DNA from: Acinetobacter baumannii
GTDB lineage: Bacteria > Pseudomonadota > Gammaproteobacteria > Pseudomonadales > Moraxellaceae
Reading direction: 5' to 3'
Assembly: GCF_009759685.1 (NCBI RefSeq)
Contig: NZ_CP046654.1
Coordinates: 1,860,001-1,924,000 of the forward strand
DNA: 64,000 nucleotides
The translations under genes and the position numbers were made by a program. The notes under the pieces are model-generated. The model was given only the letters and a program-made list of their open reading frames with translations. It made no database searches and was not told the DNA's origin. Positions 38,074-46,865 of this stretch are shown piece by piece (positions within the stretch are counted from its first letter, which is position 1; every line of letters starts with the position of its first letter).

Positions 38074-38916
38074 TTATTTTAATTGAGCATGGATAGTCCA
38101 GACTAAGTCGCCTAAATGCTCTTCATCGCTGTCTTTAGAAACTTGTCCAAAGAATATTTGAGGTTGTTCAACGTTAACTTGACTAAAGCCTGCATCTTTA
38201 AAAAAGTCTTTAACTTCTAGTGGAGTCTTAAAATGAAAACTAAATGAGCTTCGAGACATAAGTTTAAGTAATTTACTGCTGTTCCAGATAATACTAGCAA
38301 GTTTGTTTTTAACGGGTTCAGGATACAGGTCAGTTAAATAATGAAGCTTTTTAAAGGAAGCGCCATAGTGGGCAATGGATTGGATCAGTTGCTTTAATAA
38401 GTCTTTATCAAAATAGTTAATTAAACCTTCACTAATTACAACCAGTGGGCGATTAGAGTCAAAAACTTCAAATGCTTGAGCAAACGCTTCGGTAAATAAA
38501 TCGACCGATAAAATTTCAGGTGCATTTTTTTCAATTTGTTGTAGTGCATTTTGTTTTGTTTGAGCCATATCGGGCAAATCAAGCTCTCGATAGCTAATGG
38601 AAGGATAATGCTGCCTAAACCACCAACCACGTGGTGATAAACCACAAGCAATTTCAAGCACCTGTAAATCAGGGTTTTCTTGAATTAACTTCTCTAAATC
38701 ATGATCAAGCATGGTATGGCGCTGTTTAAGCGTCGTGCGCATGCTGCCGCCCACATATTTCTCTGCCCAAGACTCTAATGGGTGAACTAAATATGCCAGT
38801 GATTTGCCTTTGCTGGTGGCAAGTGCTTCATGTGAGATCCCCATTTGATACCAGATATAACCCGTATAGTGGGCTGTAAAAGAGATGTGGCGGTGTTTTG
38901 AAAGGTGTTGTGTCAT
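38074..38916 (-). CDS. LCM-family SAM-dependent methyltransferase
   Basis: A 280-residue class I methyltransferase of the leucine-carboxyl-methyltransferase-like group (COG3315/PF04072). Motif I is LQVLEIACGLSPRGWWF near residues 84-100; YRELDLPDM is the acidic motif II; and VVISEGLINYF is the motif that distinguishes this group. The N-terminal ISFTAHYTGYIW segment is also family-typical. Such enzymes often O-methylate small carboxylic acids or polyketide intermediates, but no biosynthetic partner lies nearby, so the substrate is unknown. It is monocistronic and its promoter region borders the palindromic element. Confidence 0.75.
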   Translation of the reverse strand: MTQHLSKHRHISFTAHYTGYIWYQMGISHEALATSKGKSLAYLVHPLESWAEKYVGGSMRTTLKQRHTMLDHDLEKLIQENPDLQVLEIACGLSPRGWWFRQHYPSISYRELDLPDMAQTKQNALQQIEKNAPEILSVDLFTEAFAQAFEVFDSNRPLVVISEGLINYFDKDLLKQLIQSIAHYGASFKKLHYLTDLYPEPVKNKLASIIWNSSKLLKLMSRSSFSFHFKTPLEVKDFFKDAGFSQVNVEQPQIFFGQVSKDSDEEHLGDLVWTIHAQLK

Positions 38917-38950
38917 TCGTCCTGAACTCGATTTATTGTTTTTGTGTGAT

Positions 38951-39085
38951 CTTCATTATTAATAACAATGAAGAGGTTCTAATGCATTGATGGTGAATGA
39001 ACCTGCATGACGGAGTCCTGTCAATTAGGTTGGCATTCTGGGATGAACTTTCAGTTGGAGTTACTTTTCTTTCGGGAAAAGTAAC
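38951..39085. repeat. Intergenic palindromic element, copy 2
   Basis: This 325-bp gap holds several hairpins: CTTCATT/AATGAAG (38951-38973), AACCT...TGAC/GTCA...AGGTT (39000-39031) and GTTACTTTTC/GAAAAGTAAC (39060-39085). The last two repeat, in the same order and orientation, the plan of the element at 8678-8752. It is probably a dispersed repeat. Confidence 0.6.
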
Positions 39086-39241
39086 CAAAACCATTGTCAT
39101 ACGCAAAACCTGTTCACTTTCTGCATCTATCAAATATATTGAAGCAATCAATATCCTTCAGCAGATGAGCAGGTTGCGTATGACTTATCCGCGTATCAGA
39201 TAGTGAATAGGTTTTTGTAGCCAATTAAAATTTTTACTAAC

Positions 39242-40261
39242 TTAAATCGAATTCTTAAACTCTTCAATGGCTGTTTTGACAGCTTGCCAGTCATTTCCAA
39301 GCGATAAAGTTTCACCAACTTGGATTTGTGGAATTCGACCACGCATACGTTCTAAACGCTCTTGATTTGGTAGTTCTAAGTTTGCAATACCTTCAAGTGC
39401 TGTACATGCTGCACTACGGTCATTACACACTAGCCCCATATCACAGCCTGCTGCCAGAGCCGCTTGAATACGCGCATCTGCACCCCCAGCGACACAAGCA
39501 GCTTGCATGCTTAAGTCATCGGAGAAAAGTACGCCATTAAAATTCAAGCGATTACGAAGGACTTCTTGAATCCAGAAAGGTGAGAAACCTGCCGGATTTG
39601 GGTCAACCTGATCGTAAATTACATGTGCCGGCATGAGCGCATCTAGCTCAGGCATAAGCTTAATAAAGCTTTGCATGTCATGGTTATAAATTTCGTCATA
39701 GCTACGGCTATCGATTGCAGCTGCGACATGTGAATCGGCTTTTACCGAACCGTGACCAGGGAAGTGCTTACCGGTATTTGCCATGCCGGCTTTTTTCATA
39801 CCGCGCATAAATGCGCCAGCGAGCGGAGCGATATCTTCAATATTTTTAGAGAAGCCACGGTCACCAATTACATCGCTAATTGCATTCAGATCTAAAACTG
39901 GCGCAAAACTAAAATCGATCCCCACAGCCAAAACTTCAGTTGCCATTAACCAGCCGCACTGTTCAGCTAATTCAAGTGCTTTTTGAGGTTGAGTGATATA
40001 GAGCTCGCCAAAACGGCCCATGGCTGGCAATAATGTAAAGCCAGATTTTAGACGTTGAACGCGACCACCTTCTTGGTCGACAGCAATCAAAATATCTGGG
40101 CGAACTTGGCGCATATGGTCGGTTAAAGCACGGACTTGTTGTGGTGATTCAATATTTCGTGCAAATAAAATCATGCCACCGACTTGCGGAGCTTGTAATA
40201 GTTCAATATCTTCTTGAGTAAGTTCTGTGCCGGCTATGTCCAGCATCAACGCGCCAATCAT
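39242..40261 (-). CDS. nagZ: Beta-N-acetylhexosaminidase NagZ
   Basis: NagZ is the cytoplasmic glycoside hydrolase (GH3) that removes N-acetylglucosamine from 1,6-anhydro-muropeptides during cell-wall recycling; its products feed AmpC regulation in many gammaproteobacteria. The 339-residue protein has LIAVDQEGGRVQRL, VIGDRGFS, the GH3 signature KHFPGHGSVKADSH (with the catalytic His) and the nucleophile Asp in LFSDDLSM. The start at 40261 (MIGALMLDIAGTELT) matches the family; a TTG-started extension to 40294 is unlikely. Confidence 0.94.
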   Translation of the reverse strand: MIGALMLDIAGTELTQEDIELLQAPQVGGMILFARNIESPQQVRALTDHMRQVRPDILIAVDQEGGRVQRLKSGFTLLPAMGRFGELYITQPQKALELAEQCGWLMATEVLAVGIDFSFAPVLDLNAISDVIGDRGFSKNIEDIAPLAGAFMRGMKKAGMANTGKHFPGHGSVKADSHVAAAIDSRSYDEIYNHDMQSFIKLMPELDALMPAHVIYDQVDPNPAGFSPFWIQEVLRNRLNFNGVLFSDDLSMQAACVAGGADARIQAALAAGCDMGLVCNDRSAACTALEGIANLELPNQERLERMRGRIPQIQVGETLSLGNDWQAVKTAIEEFKNSI

Positions 40262-40453
40262 ATTGGTTCCATTTGAATTTTGATTGAAAAACAATAAGCG
40301 AATTTTGCAATGATTTGCTACATTTTGTCAGTACAGAATATGATAAAACTACACGGTATAAACAATTTAGTTGGTTAAGATGTTGAATCTGCTTAGTTCA
40401 TATCGAAAACAGAGCGTGTAAGATACGAACACCCAAGGAAGTATTAAGAATTT

Positions 40454-42637
40454 ATGAAACTTCAAACTATAGCTTGTGCAGTAGCAATCGCGACTGGCGG
40501 TTTATTCTTCTCTCATACGATGAACGAAGCAAGAGCAGCAACCAATACTGCTGCTGTTTCTCAATCGATCCAGCCAACGCAAGAGCAAGCCTTGGTGGCT
40601 CGTCAACTGGCAACTTTAGTAGACCGCCAACATTATTTAAATATGCGTCTGGATGCGAACACATCTAACCGTATTCTTGATATGTACTTAGACAGTCTTG
40701 ATCCGGACCACTCATTATTTTTAGACGCTGAAGTTCAAAACTATAAAAAGCTCTATGGTTCAAATTTTGGTGCTTCATTAAAAGCGGGGAATTTAACTGG
40801 GCCATTTGCTATTCACCAGCAATATCGTGAGCGCTTAAAACAGTTTTATGAGTTCATGCTTGCTGAGTTGAAGAAACCACAAAATTTAAAACAGCCAAAT
40901 ACTTTTATTGAAGTAGACCGCGAAAAAGCACCGTATTTTAAAACGTCAGCTGAACAGCAAAATCACTGGCGTAAAATGCTAGTTTCTCAATTAATTAATT
41001 TAACGATTAGCCGTGAAGAAGAGCAGGCGAAACAAAAGGCGTTAAAAGAAAACCCTTCACTTGCTGATGGTCAAGATTTAACAGGCCCAGAAGATTTAAC
41101 GCCAGCTCAGACTTTGACTAAGCGTTATACACGTCAGCTTGAAAGAATTAGTCGTGTGAAAAGCGACGATGTGTTGGATAAAACATTAAATGCAATGTTG
41201 GCAACTTATGATCCGCACAGTAACTATTATCCGCCAATTGATGCGATAGAGCTGAACCGCCAAACAACATTACAACTTGAAGGTATTGGGGTATCGATTC
41301 GCCCAGAACGTGGTAATGAAGATTACACCAAGATTGAAACCATTGTAGAAGGTGGTCCTGCAAGTAAGTCTGGTCAAGTGAAATCAGGAGACCGAATCGT
41401 TGGTGTCGCTCAAGAGGGCGGCAAAATGATCGATGTGGTCGGCTGGTCGAGTTCGGAAATTGTTGGGTTGATTCGTGGTAAGCGCGGTACAAAAGTAACG
41501 TTGAAGCTTCTTGGTGCTGGTGCATCAATGAGTCAAGCACGCAATGTGACTTTGGTACGTGATGTTATTCAAGAAGAAGATGCCGGTGTTCGTTCACGTA
41601 CAGTTGAAGTGACACGTGATGGTAAAAAGCATCTATTAGGTGTGATTGAAATTCCATCGTTCTATTTTGACTATCGTTCACGTCGTGCTGGTCAGCAATA
41701 TCGCTCAGTTTCTGAAGATACTGCAAATGCGTTTGAGGCATTAAAAGCCAAGAAAGTTGAAGGTATTATTATTGACTTGCGTAATGACCCAGGTGGTTCA
41801 TTAGAAGAAGTTGCACGTATGCTCGGACAAGTGATTAAGTCAGGTCCAGTTGTGCAAATTCGTGATGGCAATGGCAACGTAAGTGTATTTGAAGACAACG
41901 ATGGTGGTCAGCAAATCTATACAGGTCCACTCGCTGTATTGGTGAACTTGGCATCAGCATCTGCAAGTGAAATTTACTCTGCTGCAATTCAAGATTATGA
42001 GCGTGGCATTATCATTGGTAGTACAACCACAGGTAAAGGTACAGCTCAGGTTCAACTCGATACTTTGGCATATGGTCAAGCAACCTTAACTCAGCGTAAA
42101 TTCTACCGTGTAACGGGTGGTAGTACACAAAACAAAGGTGTAGTGCCAGATATTAAGCTTGTTGATATCTATAACGAAGAGTTTGGTGAGCGTAAATCGA
42201 AAAATGCGTTGAAGTGGGATACGATTCCGACTGCACCATTTAAGCGTGAAGGTTCAGTGCAGCCATATGTAGCGAAGCTGTCTCAACTTTCGGAACAACG
42301 TGTTGCTGTTGATCCACAGTTTAAGTATTTAAATAAACGTACGGCAATTGCGAAGGTTACGAGTGACCAGAAACAAGTTGTGCTTGATATTGATAAGCGC
42401 CGTGCAGAGCTTTTGAGTTTAGAAAAGCAAACTTTAGATGCTGAAAATGAACGTCGTATAGCAACAGGTCAAAAACCTTTCCCTAACTGGGAAAGCTATC
42501 AGGCTTCTCTAGATGCTCTAGCTGAATCTCGTGCCAAAATGAAAGCTAATCAACGTCCTGCGTTGCCAGAAGAAGAAACGTTCGTAAATGAAGCTGCGAA
42601 TGTATTGATGGATTATGCGAAATTGCAGAACCGTTAA
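40454..42637 (+). CDS. prc: Carboxy-terminal processing protease Prc/Tsp
   Basis: Prc (tail-specific protease, S41A) is a periplasmic Ser-Lys protease that trims C-termini and controls peptidoglycan hydrolases. The 727-residue protein has a signal peptide (cleavage near ARAA, residue 30), a PDZ domain at about 245-320 (LEGIGVSIRPE through RGKRGTKVTLKLL), and the catalytic core: LRNDPGGSLEEV, Ser in SASASEIYSAA and Lys in TTTGKGTAQVQLD. The C-terminal DUF3340-like helical domain is also present. Length matches the long gammaproteobacterial form. A strong terminator follows. Confidence 0.95.
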   Translation: MKLQTIACAVAIATGGLFFSHTMNEARAATNTAAVSQSIQPTQEQALVARQLATLVDRQHYLNMRLDANTSNRILDMYLDSLDPDHSLFLDAEVQNYKKLYGSNFGASLKAGNLTGPFAIHQQYRERLKQFYEFMLAELKKPQNLKQPNTFIEVDREKAPYFKTSAEQQNHWRKMLVSQLINLTISREEEQAKQKALKENPSLADGQDLTGPEDLTPAQTLTKRYTRQLERISRVKSDDVLDKTLNAMLATYDPHSNYYPPIDAIELNRQTTLQLEGIGVSIRPERGNEDYTKIETIVEGGPASKSGQVKSGDRIVGVAQEGGKMIDVVGWSSSEIVGLIRGKRGTKVTLKLLGAGASMSQARNVTLVRDVIQEEDAGVRSRTVEVTRDGKKHLLGVIEIPSFYFDYRSRRAGQQYRSVSEDTANAFEALKAKKVEGIIIDLRNDPGGSLEEVARMLGQVIKSGPVVQIRDGNGNVSVFEDNDGGQQIYTGPLAVLVNLASASASEIYSAAIQDYERGIIIGSTTTGKGTAQVQLDTLAYGQATLTQRKFYRVTGGSTQNKGVVPDIKLVDIYNEEFGERKSKNALKWDTIPTAPFKREGSVQPYVAKLSQLSEQRVAVDPQFKYLNKRTAIAKVTSDQKQVVLDIDKRRAELLSLEKQTLDAENERRIATGQKPFPNWESYQASLDALAESRAKMKANQRPALPEEETFVNEAANVLMDYAKLQNR

Positions 42638-42658
42638 GTTCTCTTGTCTGCTTTATGA

Positions 42659-42686
42659 AAAAGCACGCTGTTCTCAGCGTGCTTTT
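42659..42686 (+). terminator. prc terminator
   Basis: AAAAGCACGCTG/CAGCGTGCTTTT with TTCT loop and further T residues. Confidence 0.88.
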
Positions 42687-42757
42687 TTAATTTTTATGTC
42701 AGTAAACTGTCATGCATTTATCATCAAAGTGTCAAGAAAGCTGCTTAATCTTTAAGC

Positions 42758-44074
42758 ATGAAAATAAATATACTGATGGATGGCGCTATGCAAGGCTCAT
42801 ACGCGACAGCACTATTAAAACAACAGCAACTTCCTGAAAGCTTCCAATTCTATTTTAAACAAAAACAGCATTTGTCTAATACTCAGGAATTGCACCAACT
42901 TCACGAGTTGGTTCGTCCTCGTTTAAAAATTGCGATTGTGACAGAAACATGGCCGCCTGAAATTAATGGTGTAGCACTCTCTTTGTTGCAGTTATGCCAA
43001 GGTTTACAGAAACAAGGGCATAAAATTCTACTTGTTCGACCTGAGCAAAAAGCCAAATGTCATGATTTTTTGCCAGAACAAGAATGTCTGGTCATGTCAC
43101 AAGCGATTCCAAAATATCCAACTTTGCAATTTGGCTGGCCCCAATATTTAAAAGTTTCAAAAGCTTTTGAAAAATTTGTGCCAGATGTCGTACATATTGT
43201 GACTGAAGGACCGTTAGGTTTAACAGCCATGCAAGCTGCAAAAGCTAAAGATATTCCGGTCTCTAGCGGTTTTCATTCGCCGTTTCAAGATTTTAGCCGG
43301 TTCTTCGATTTAGCCTTTTTGGTGAAACCGATTCAAAAATACCTTTGCTGGTTCCATAACAATACTCAAGTGACCTGTGTTCCAAGTAAAGATACGGAAG
43401 AGGCTTTACGCGGTATTGGCATTACATGTCCTCTAGTCGTTGTTGGGCGAGGAGTGGATACTACTCGTTTTTCACCAAAACATCGCTCAGAAAACTTACG
43501 CCAGCAATGGGGCGTTGATTCCGATACACGTGTCATGTTGTATGTAGGTCGTTTATCACCGGAAAAAGAAGTCCAGCTGATCGTTGAGAGTTATGCAGCT
43601 ATGCAAAACATTCAGCAACAGAAAACTAAACTGGTTGTGGTGGGAGATGGCCCGGATCTTGCTCGATTAAAAGCACTACCTGAAGCGAAAAATGTTATTT
43701 TTACGGGTAGTTTGCGCGGGCACGATTTGGCAGTCGCATATGCAAGTGCCGATGTCTTTGTATTTGCAAGCCAAGTTGAAACGTTTGGTAACGTAGTTTT
43801 GGAAGCAATGGCGAGCGGTTTGCCAGTTATCGCGTATGATTATGCATGTGCACACCAGTATTTAATACATGGCGTAAACGGTTGGTTAAGCCCACTTGGG
43901 CATAAGAACCATTTTATACAACAAATTTATCAGCTTCCTTCAATACAACAACTTAGAGAAATGGGCATACAAGCCTGTCATAAAGTACAGCAAAGCGGTT
44001 GGCAACTTCCGGTACAGCAATTAGAACAGGCATTTTATCAGGTAGTGAAGGAACCCTCGGCGGACTTCACCTAA
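42758..44074 (+). CDS. GT4 family glycosyltransferase
   Basis: A 438-residue GT-B glycosyltransferase of family 4. The N-terminal Rossmann half begins at about residue 56, KIAIVTETWPPEINGVALSL, as in sugar transferases acting on lipids (for example MgtA/GtfA-like enzymes). The C-terminal donor-binding half has YVGRLSPEKEV and the E-x7-E motif in VETFGNVVLEAM near residue 345. About 55 residues precede the usual domain start; they are Gln-rich and may be real or a mis-set start (ATGs at 42776 and 42788 are alternatives). It is 24 bp ahead of a PAP2 phosphatase, suggesting a shared glycolipid or undecaprenyl-linked role. Confidence 0.8.
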   Translation: MKINILMDGAMQGSYATALLKQQQLPESFQFYFKQKQHLSNTQELHQLHELVRPRLKIAIVTETWPPEINGVALSLLQLCQGLQKQGHKILLVRPEQKAKCHDFLPEQECLVMSQAIPKYPTLQFGWPQYLKVSKAFEKFVPDVVHIVTEGPLGLTAMQAAKAKDIPVSSGFHSPFQDFSRFFDLAFLVKPIQKYLCWFHNNTQVTCVPSKDTEEALRGIGITCPLVVVGRGVDTTRFSPKHRSENLRQQWGVDSDTRVMLYVGRLSPEKEVQLIVESYAAMQNIQQQKTKLVVVGDGPDLARLKALPEAKNVIFTGSLRGHDLAVAYASADVFVFASQVETFGNVVLEAMASGLPVIAYDYACAHQYLIHGVNGWLSPLGHKNHFIQQIYQLPSIQQLREMGIQACHKVQQSGWQLPVQQLEQAFYQVVKEPSADFT

Positions 44075-44098
44075 GTATCCTAAAATAGGAGAACAACC

Positions 44099-44650
44099 AT
44101 GAAATTTAAGAATGCAAAAATAAAAATACTCGATCTCGATTTACGAGGCTGCTTATATCTCAATAATTTCTCTCATTCACAGCGTGTGGCATTATTCTTC
44201 AAAATTATTAGCCGTGCTGGTGACGGACCTTTTTGGTACCTTATGTTGGCGATTGTATGGGGAATGCAGGGCATTACCTATAGCTTGCAAATTATCTATT
44301 TGCTACTTGGTGGTTCGGTTGGAACAGCAATTTATAAATTCTTAAAACATAAAACCACGCGTCCACGTCCTTACCAAGTACATCAGGTGATTGTTCTCGG
44401 TGAAAGACCACTCGATCACTTTAGTTTTCCATCAGGTCATACGTTACATGCTGTCATGGTGACAATTGTGTTGGGGTATATCCAACCTGTGTTGCTTGCA
44501 GCGATGTTGCCGTTCATGGTGCTTGTGGCATTGTCTCGTATGGTACTTGGACTTCACTATCCGAGTGATGTGATTGTGGGCGCACTTATTGGTGCAGCAG
44601 TAGCAAGTCTGATTATTTTTGTCGCGCCATTATTGGGCATTGCTTTATAA
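44099..44650 (+). CDS. PAP2 family membrane phosphatase
   Basis: A 183-residue PAP2 acid phosphatase with four to five membrane spans. The three-part signature is complete: KHKTTRPRP (motif 1), PSGHTLH (motif 2, with catalytic His) and SRMVLGLHYPSDV (motif 3, His and Asp). Members dephosphorylate lipid phosphates such as phosphatidic acid, phosphatidylglycerol phosphate or undecaprenyl pyrophosphate on the outer face of the inner membrane. AGGAGAA lies 8 bp upstream of the start. It is almost certainly co-transcribed with the glycosyltransferase before it; which lipid it acts on is unknown. Confidence 0.85.
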   Translation: MKFKNAKIKILDLDLRGCLYLNNFSHSQRVALFFKIISRAGDGPFWYLMLAIVWGMQGITYSLQIIYLLLGGSVGTAIYKFLKHKTTRPRPYQVHQVIVLGERPLDHFSFPSGHTLHAVMVTIVLGYIQPVLLAAMLPFMVLVALSRMVLGLHYPSDVIVGALIGAAVASLIIFVAPLLGIAL

Positions 44651-44749
44651 CGAACAGTAATTTTTATCAGCTTAAGCTATCGATTAGGTTTGTGGATTTG
44701 CTAAAGTACACAGTTCTTGATTTAGCAGATTAAACAGATAGGAGCCGCT

Positions 44750-44950
44750 ATGGGCTTACGTTGGACAGATACGATTGATATTGCCATTGAATTGTCAGAA
44801 GCACATCCAGAAGTTGATCCGCAATGGATTCGTTTTACCGATTTACATGCATGGGTTTGTGCGTTACCAGACTTTAGTGATGACCCAAATAAATCAACCG
44901 AAGGATTGCTAGAAGCCATCCAGATGGCTTGGTTGGATGAAGTTCGCTAA
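44750..44950 (+). CDS. iscX: Fe-S cluster assembly protein IscX
   Basis: IscX (YfhJ) is a small acidic protein that binds IscS and iron and modulates Fe-S cluster assembly. The 66-residue sequence is a full-length match: GLRWTDTIDIAIELSEAHPE, then DPQWIRFTDLHAWVCALPDF and the C-terminal LEAIQMAWLDE. A GGAG ribosome-binding site lies 7 nt before the start. In E. coli it ends the isc operon, whereas here it stands alone before ndk with no other isc gene in the window. Confidence 0.92.
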   Translation: MGLRWTDTIDIAIELSEAHPEVDPQWIRFTDLHAWVCALPDFSDDPNKSTEGLLEAIQMAWLDEVR

Positions 44951-45011
44951 AAACAGTGGAAAAAATCGCAACTTTTACACATTCAAAGCTGATTATTGCC
45001 TATGACATCGG

Positions 45012-45017
45012 TATAAT
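45012..45017 (+). promoter_or_regulatory. Candidate -10 box of ndk
   Basis: A consensus TATAAT followed by GCGG lies 47 bp before the ndk start codon. The matching -35 region is weak. Confidence 0.4.
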
Positions 45018-45063
45018 GCGGCAAATTTTTTAAAGTTTAAATCTTAAAATAAAGGAGCCACTC

Positions 45064-45495
45064 ATGGCAATTGAACGTACTTTGTCTATCGTAAAGCCAG
45101 ATGCTGTGTCTAAAAACCACATCGGTGAAATTTTTGCTCGTTTCGAAAAAGCGGGTTTAAAAATTGTTGCGACTAAAATGAAACACCTTTCTCAAGCTGA
45201 TGCTGAAGGTTTCTATGCAGAGCACAAAGAACGCGGTTTCTTTGGTGACTTAGTTGCATTCATGACTTCTGGTCCAGTTGTTGTATCTGTTCTTGAAGGT
45301 GAAAACGCAGTTCTTGCTCACCGTGAAATCTTAGGTGCTACAAACCCTAAAGAAGCGGCTCCTGGTACTATCCGTGCTGATTTCGCTGTAAGCATCGATG
45401 AAAATGCTGCTCACGGTTCTGACTCAGTTGCTTCTGCAGAGCGTGAAATTGCTTACTTCTTTGCTGACAACGAGATCTGCCCACGCACTCGTTAA
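45064..45495 (+). CDS. ndk: Nucleoside diphosphate kinase
   Basis: Ndk equalises nucleoside triphosphate pools by transferring phosphate through a histidine intermediate. The 143-residue protein is of standard length; the active-site His117 lies in [16 protein letters not shown], and the N-terminal [12 protein letters not shown] and the [17 protein letters not shown] segment are invariant family blocks. AAAGGAGCC precedes the start. It is followed by a strong terminator, so it is transcribed alone or with iscX. Confidence 0.97.
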
Positions 45496-45508
45496 TCGAA
45501 AGCATTCA

Positions 45509-45540
45509 AACCAGATAAGTGGTATACTACTTATCTGGTT
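45509..45540 (+). terminator. ndk terminator
   Basis: AACCAGATAAGT/ACTTATCTGGTT, a perfect 12-bp stem with an 8-nt loop and a T-run. Confidence 0.88.
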
Positions 45541-45617
45541 TTTTTATTCTCTCAAGAGCATATTGTTTGATTCTTGAACAATATATTCTTTTTTTGACAT
45601 GGTTTAGGTAAATACAC

Positions 45618-46850
45618 ATGAGTTCTGCAGTGGTCGTTTCATCTGAAAATCTTGATGGACAGCAGCAATCTTCGTCCACGCCAGCATCGCCTGCTGCCGA
45701 AAAAGTGAATTTACTCGGCATGTCACGTGCTGAATTAGAAAAATTCTTTGAAGATATTGGTGAGAAAAAGTTTCGTGCCGGTCAGGTTATGAAATGGATT
45801 CATCAATACTTTGTTACTGATTTTGCTGAAATGACTAATATTTCAGGCAAATTGCGTGCAAAGCTTGAACAAATTTGTGAAATTAAAGCTCCTGAAGTGG
45901 TACACCGTCATTATTCAAAAGACGGAACACGTAAATGGGTGTTTCGCGTAGGTGAAGGTTCTGGCTCTTTAGTAGAAACTGTATTAATTCCTGCCGAAGA
46001 TAAAACAGGTTCACGCAAAACTTTGTGTATTTCTTCACAAGTGGGCTGTGCATTGGACTGCTCATTTTGTTCAACAGGTAAGCAAGGTTTTCAGCGCGAT
46101 TTAACGCCGGATGAAATTATTGGGCAACTTTGGATGGCAAACTATTCCTATATGGAAGAAGTGCCTGTTGCTGAGCGCGAGCGTTCAGTGACCAATGTCG
46201 TGATGATGGGTATGGGTGAGCCATTGCTCAACTACGATGCCGTATTAAGCTCAATGCACATTATGCTCGATGACTTTGCTTATGGTATGTCAAAACGTCG
46301 TGTGACTTTGTCAACGTCAGGTGTTGTGCCAAAAATTGATCAACTTGCAAAAGATATTGATGTTGCTTTAGCAATTTCCCTACATGCGCCAAATGATGAA
46401 TTGCGTAATGAACTTGTGCCTATTAATAAAAAATATCCATTGGCTCAGTTGATTGCGGCATGTCAGCGTTATATTGCTAAAGATGGTAATGAAAGTGCGC
46501 GTAAACATGTGACCATTGAATATGTCATGTTAGAAGGTGTGAACGACCAACCTGAACATGCACAGCAGTTGCTTAAATTACTTAAAAACTTACCAAGTAA
46601 AATTAACTTGATTCCATTTAATCCGTTCCCTCATGCGCCATATGGACGCTCAAGTCGAAATCGTATCATCTCTTTCCAAAAAACTTTGTCTGATGCAGGA
46701 TTTGTGTGTACGATTCGTCAAACACGTGGCGATGATATTGATGCCGCATGTGGACAATTGGTCGGCCAAGTTGCTGACCGTACGCGTCGTGCTGAGCAGT
46801 GGCAAAAGAAAGTGGCTCAACGACAAGAGATTTTACGTACACAAGGATAA
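45618..46850 (+). CDS. rlmN: 23S rRNA (A2503-C2)/tRNA (A37-C2) methyltransferase RlmN
   Basis: RlmN is a radical-SAM enzyme that methylates C2 of adenine 2503 in 23S rRNA and adenine 37 in some tRNAs. The cluster motif CxxxCxxC is Cys144, Cys148, Cys151 ([12 protein letters not shown]). Other landmarks are [34 protein letters not shown], the [10 protein letters not shown] block and the C-terminal [17 protein letters not shown] containing the methyl-carrying Cys. At 410 residues it has a Ser/Ala-rich N-terminal lead of about 28 residues. It starts a co-directional run that continues to bamB. Confidence 0.96.
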   Translation: MSSAVVVSSENLDGQQQSSSTPASPAAEKVNLLGMSRAELEKFFEDIGEKKFRAGQVMKWIHQYFVTDFAEMTNISGKLRAKLEQICEIKAPEVVHRHYSKDGTRKWVFRVGEGSGSLVETVLIPAEDKTGSRKTLCISSQVGCALDCSFCSTGKQGFQRDLTPDEIIGQLWMANYSYMEEVPVAERERSVTNVVMMGMGEPLLNYDAVLSSMHIMLDDFAYGMSKRRVTLSTSGVVPKIDQLAKDIDVALAISLHAPNDELRNELVPINKKYPLAQLIAACQRYIAKDGNESARKHVTIEYVMLEGVNDQPEHAQQLLKLLKNLPSKINLIPFNPFPHAPYGRSSRNRIISFQKTLSDAGFVCTIRQTRGDDIDAACGQLVGQVADRTRRAEQWQKKVAQRQEILRTQG

Positions 46851-46865
46851 TATTGAGGGCAGACT

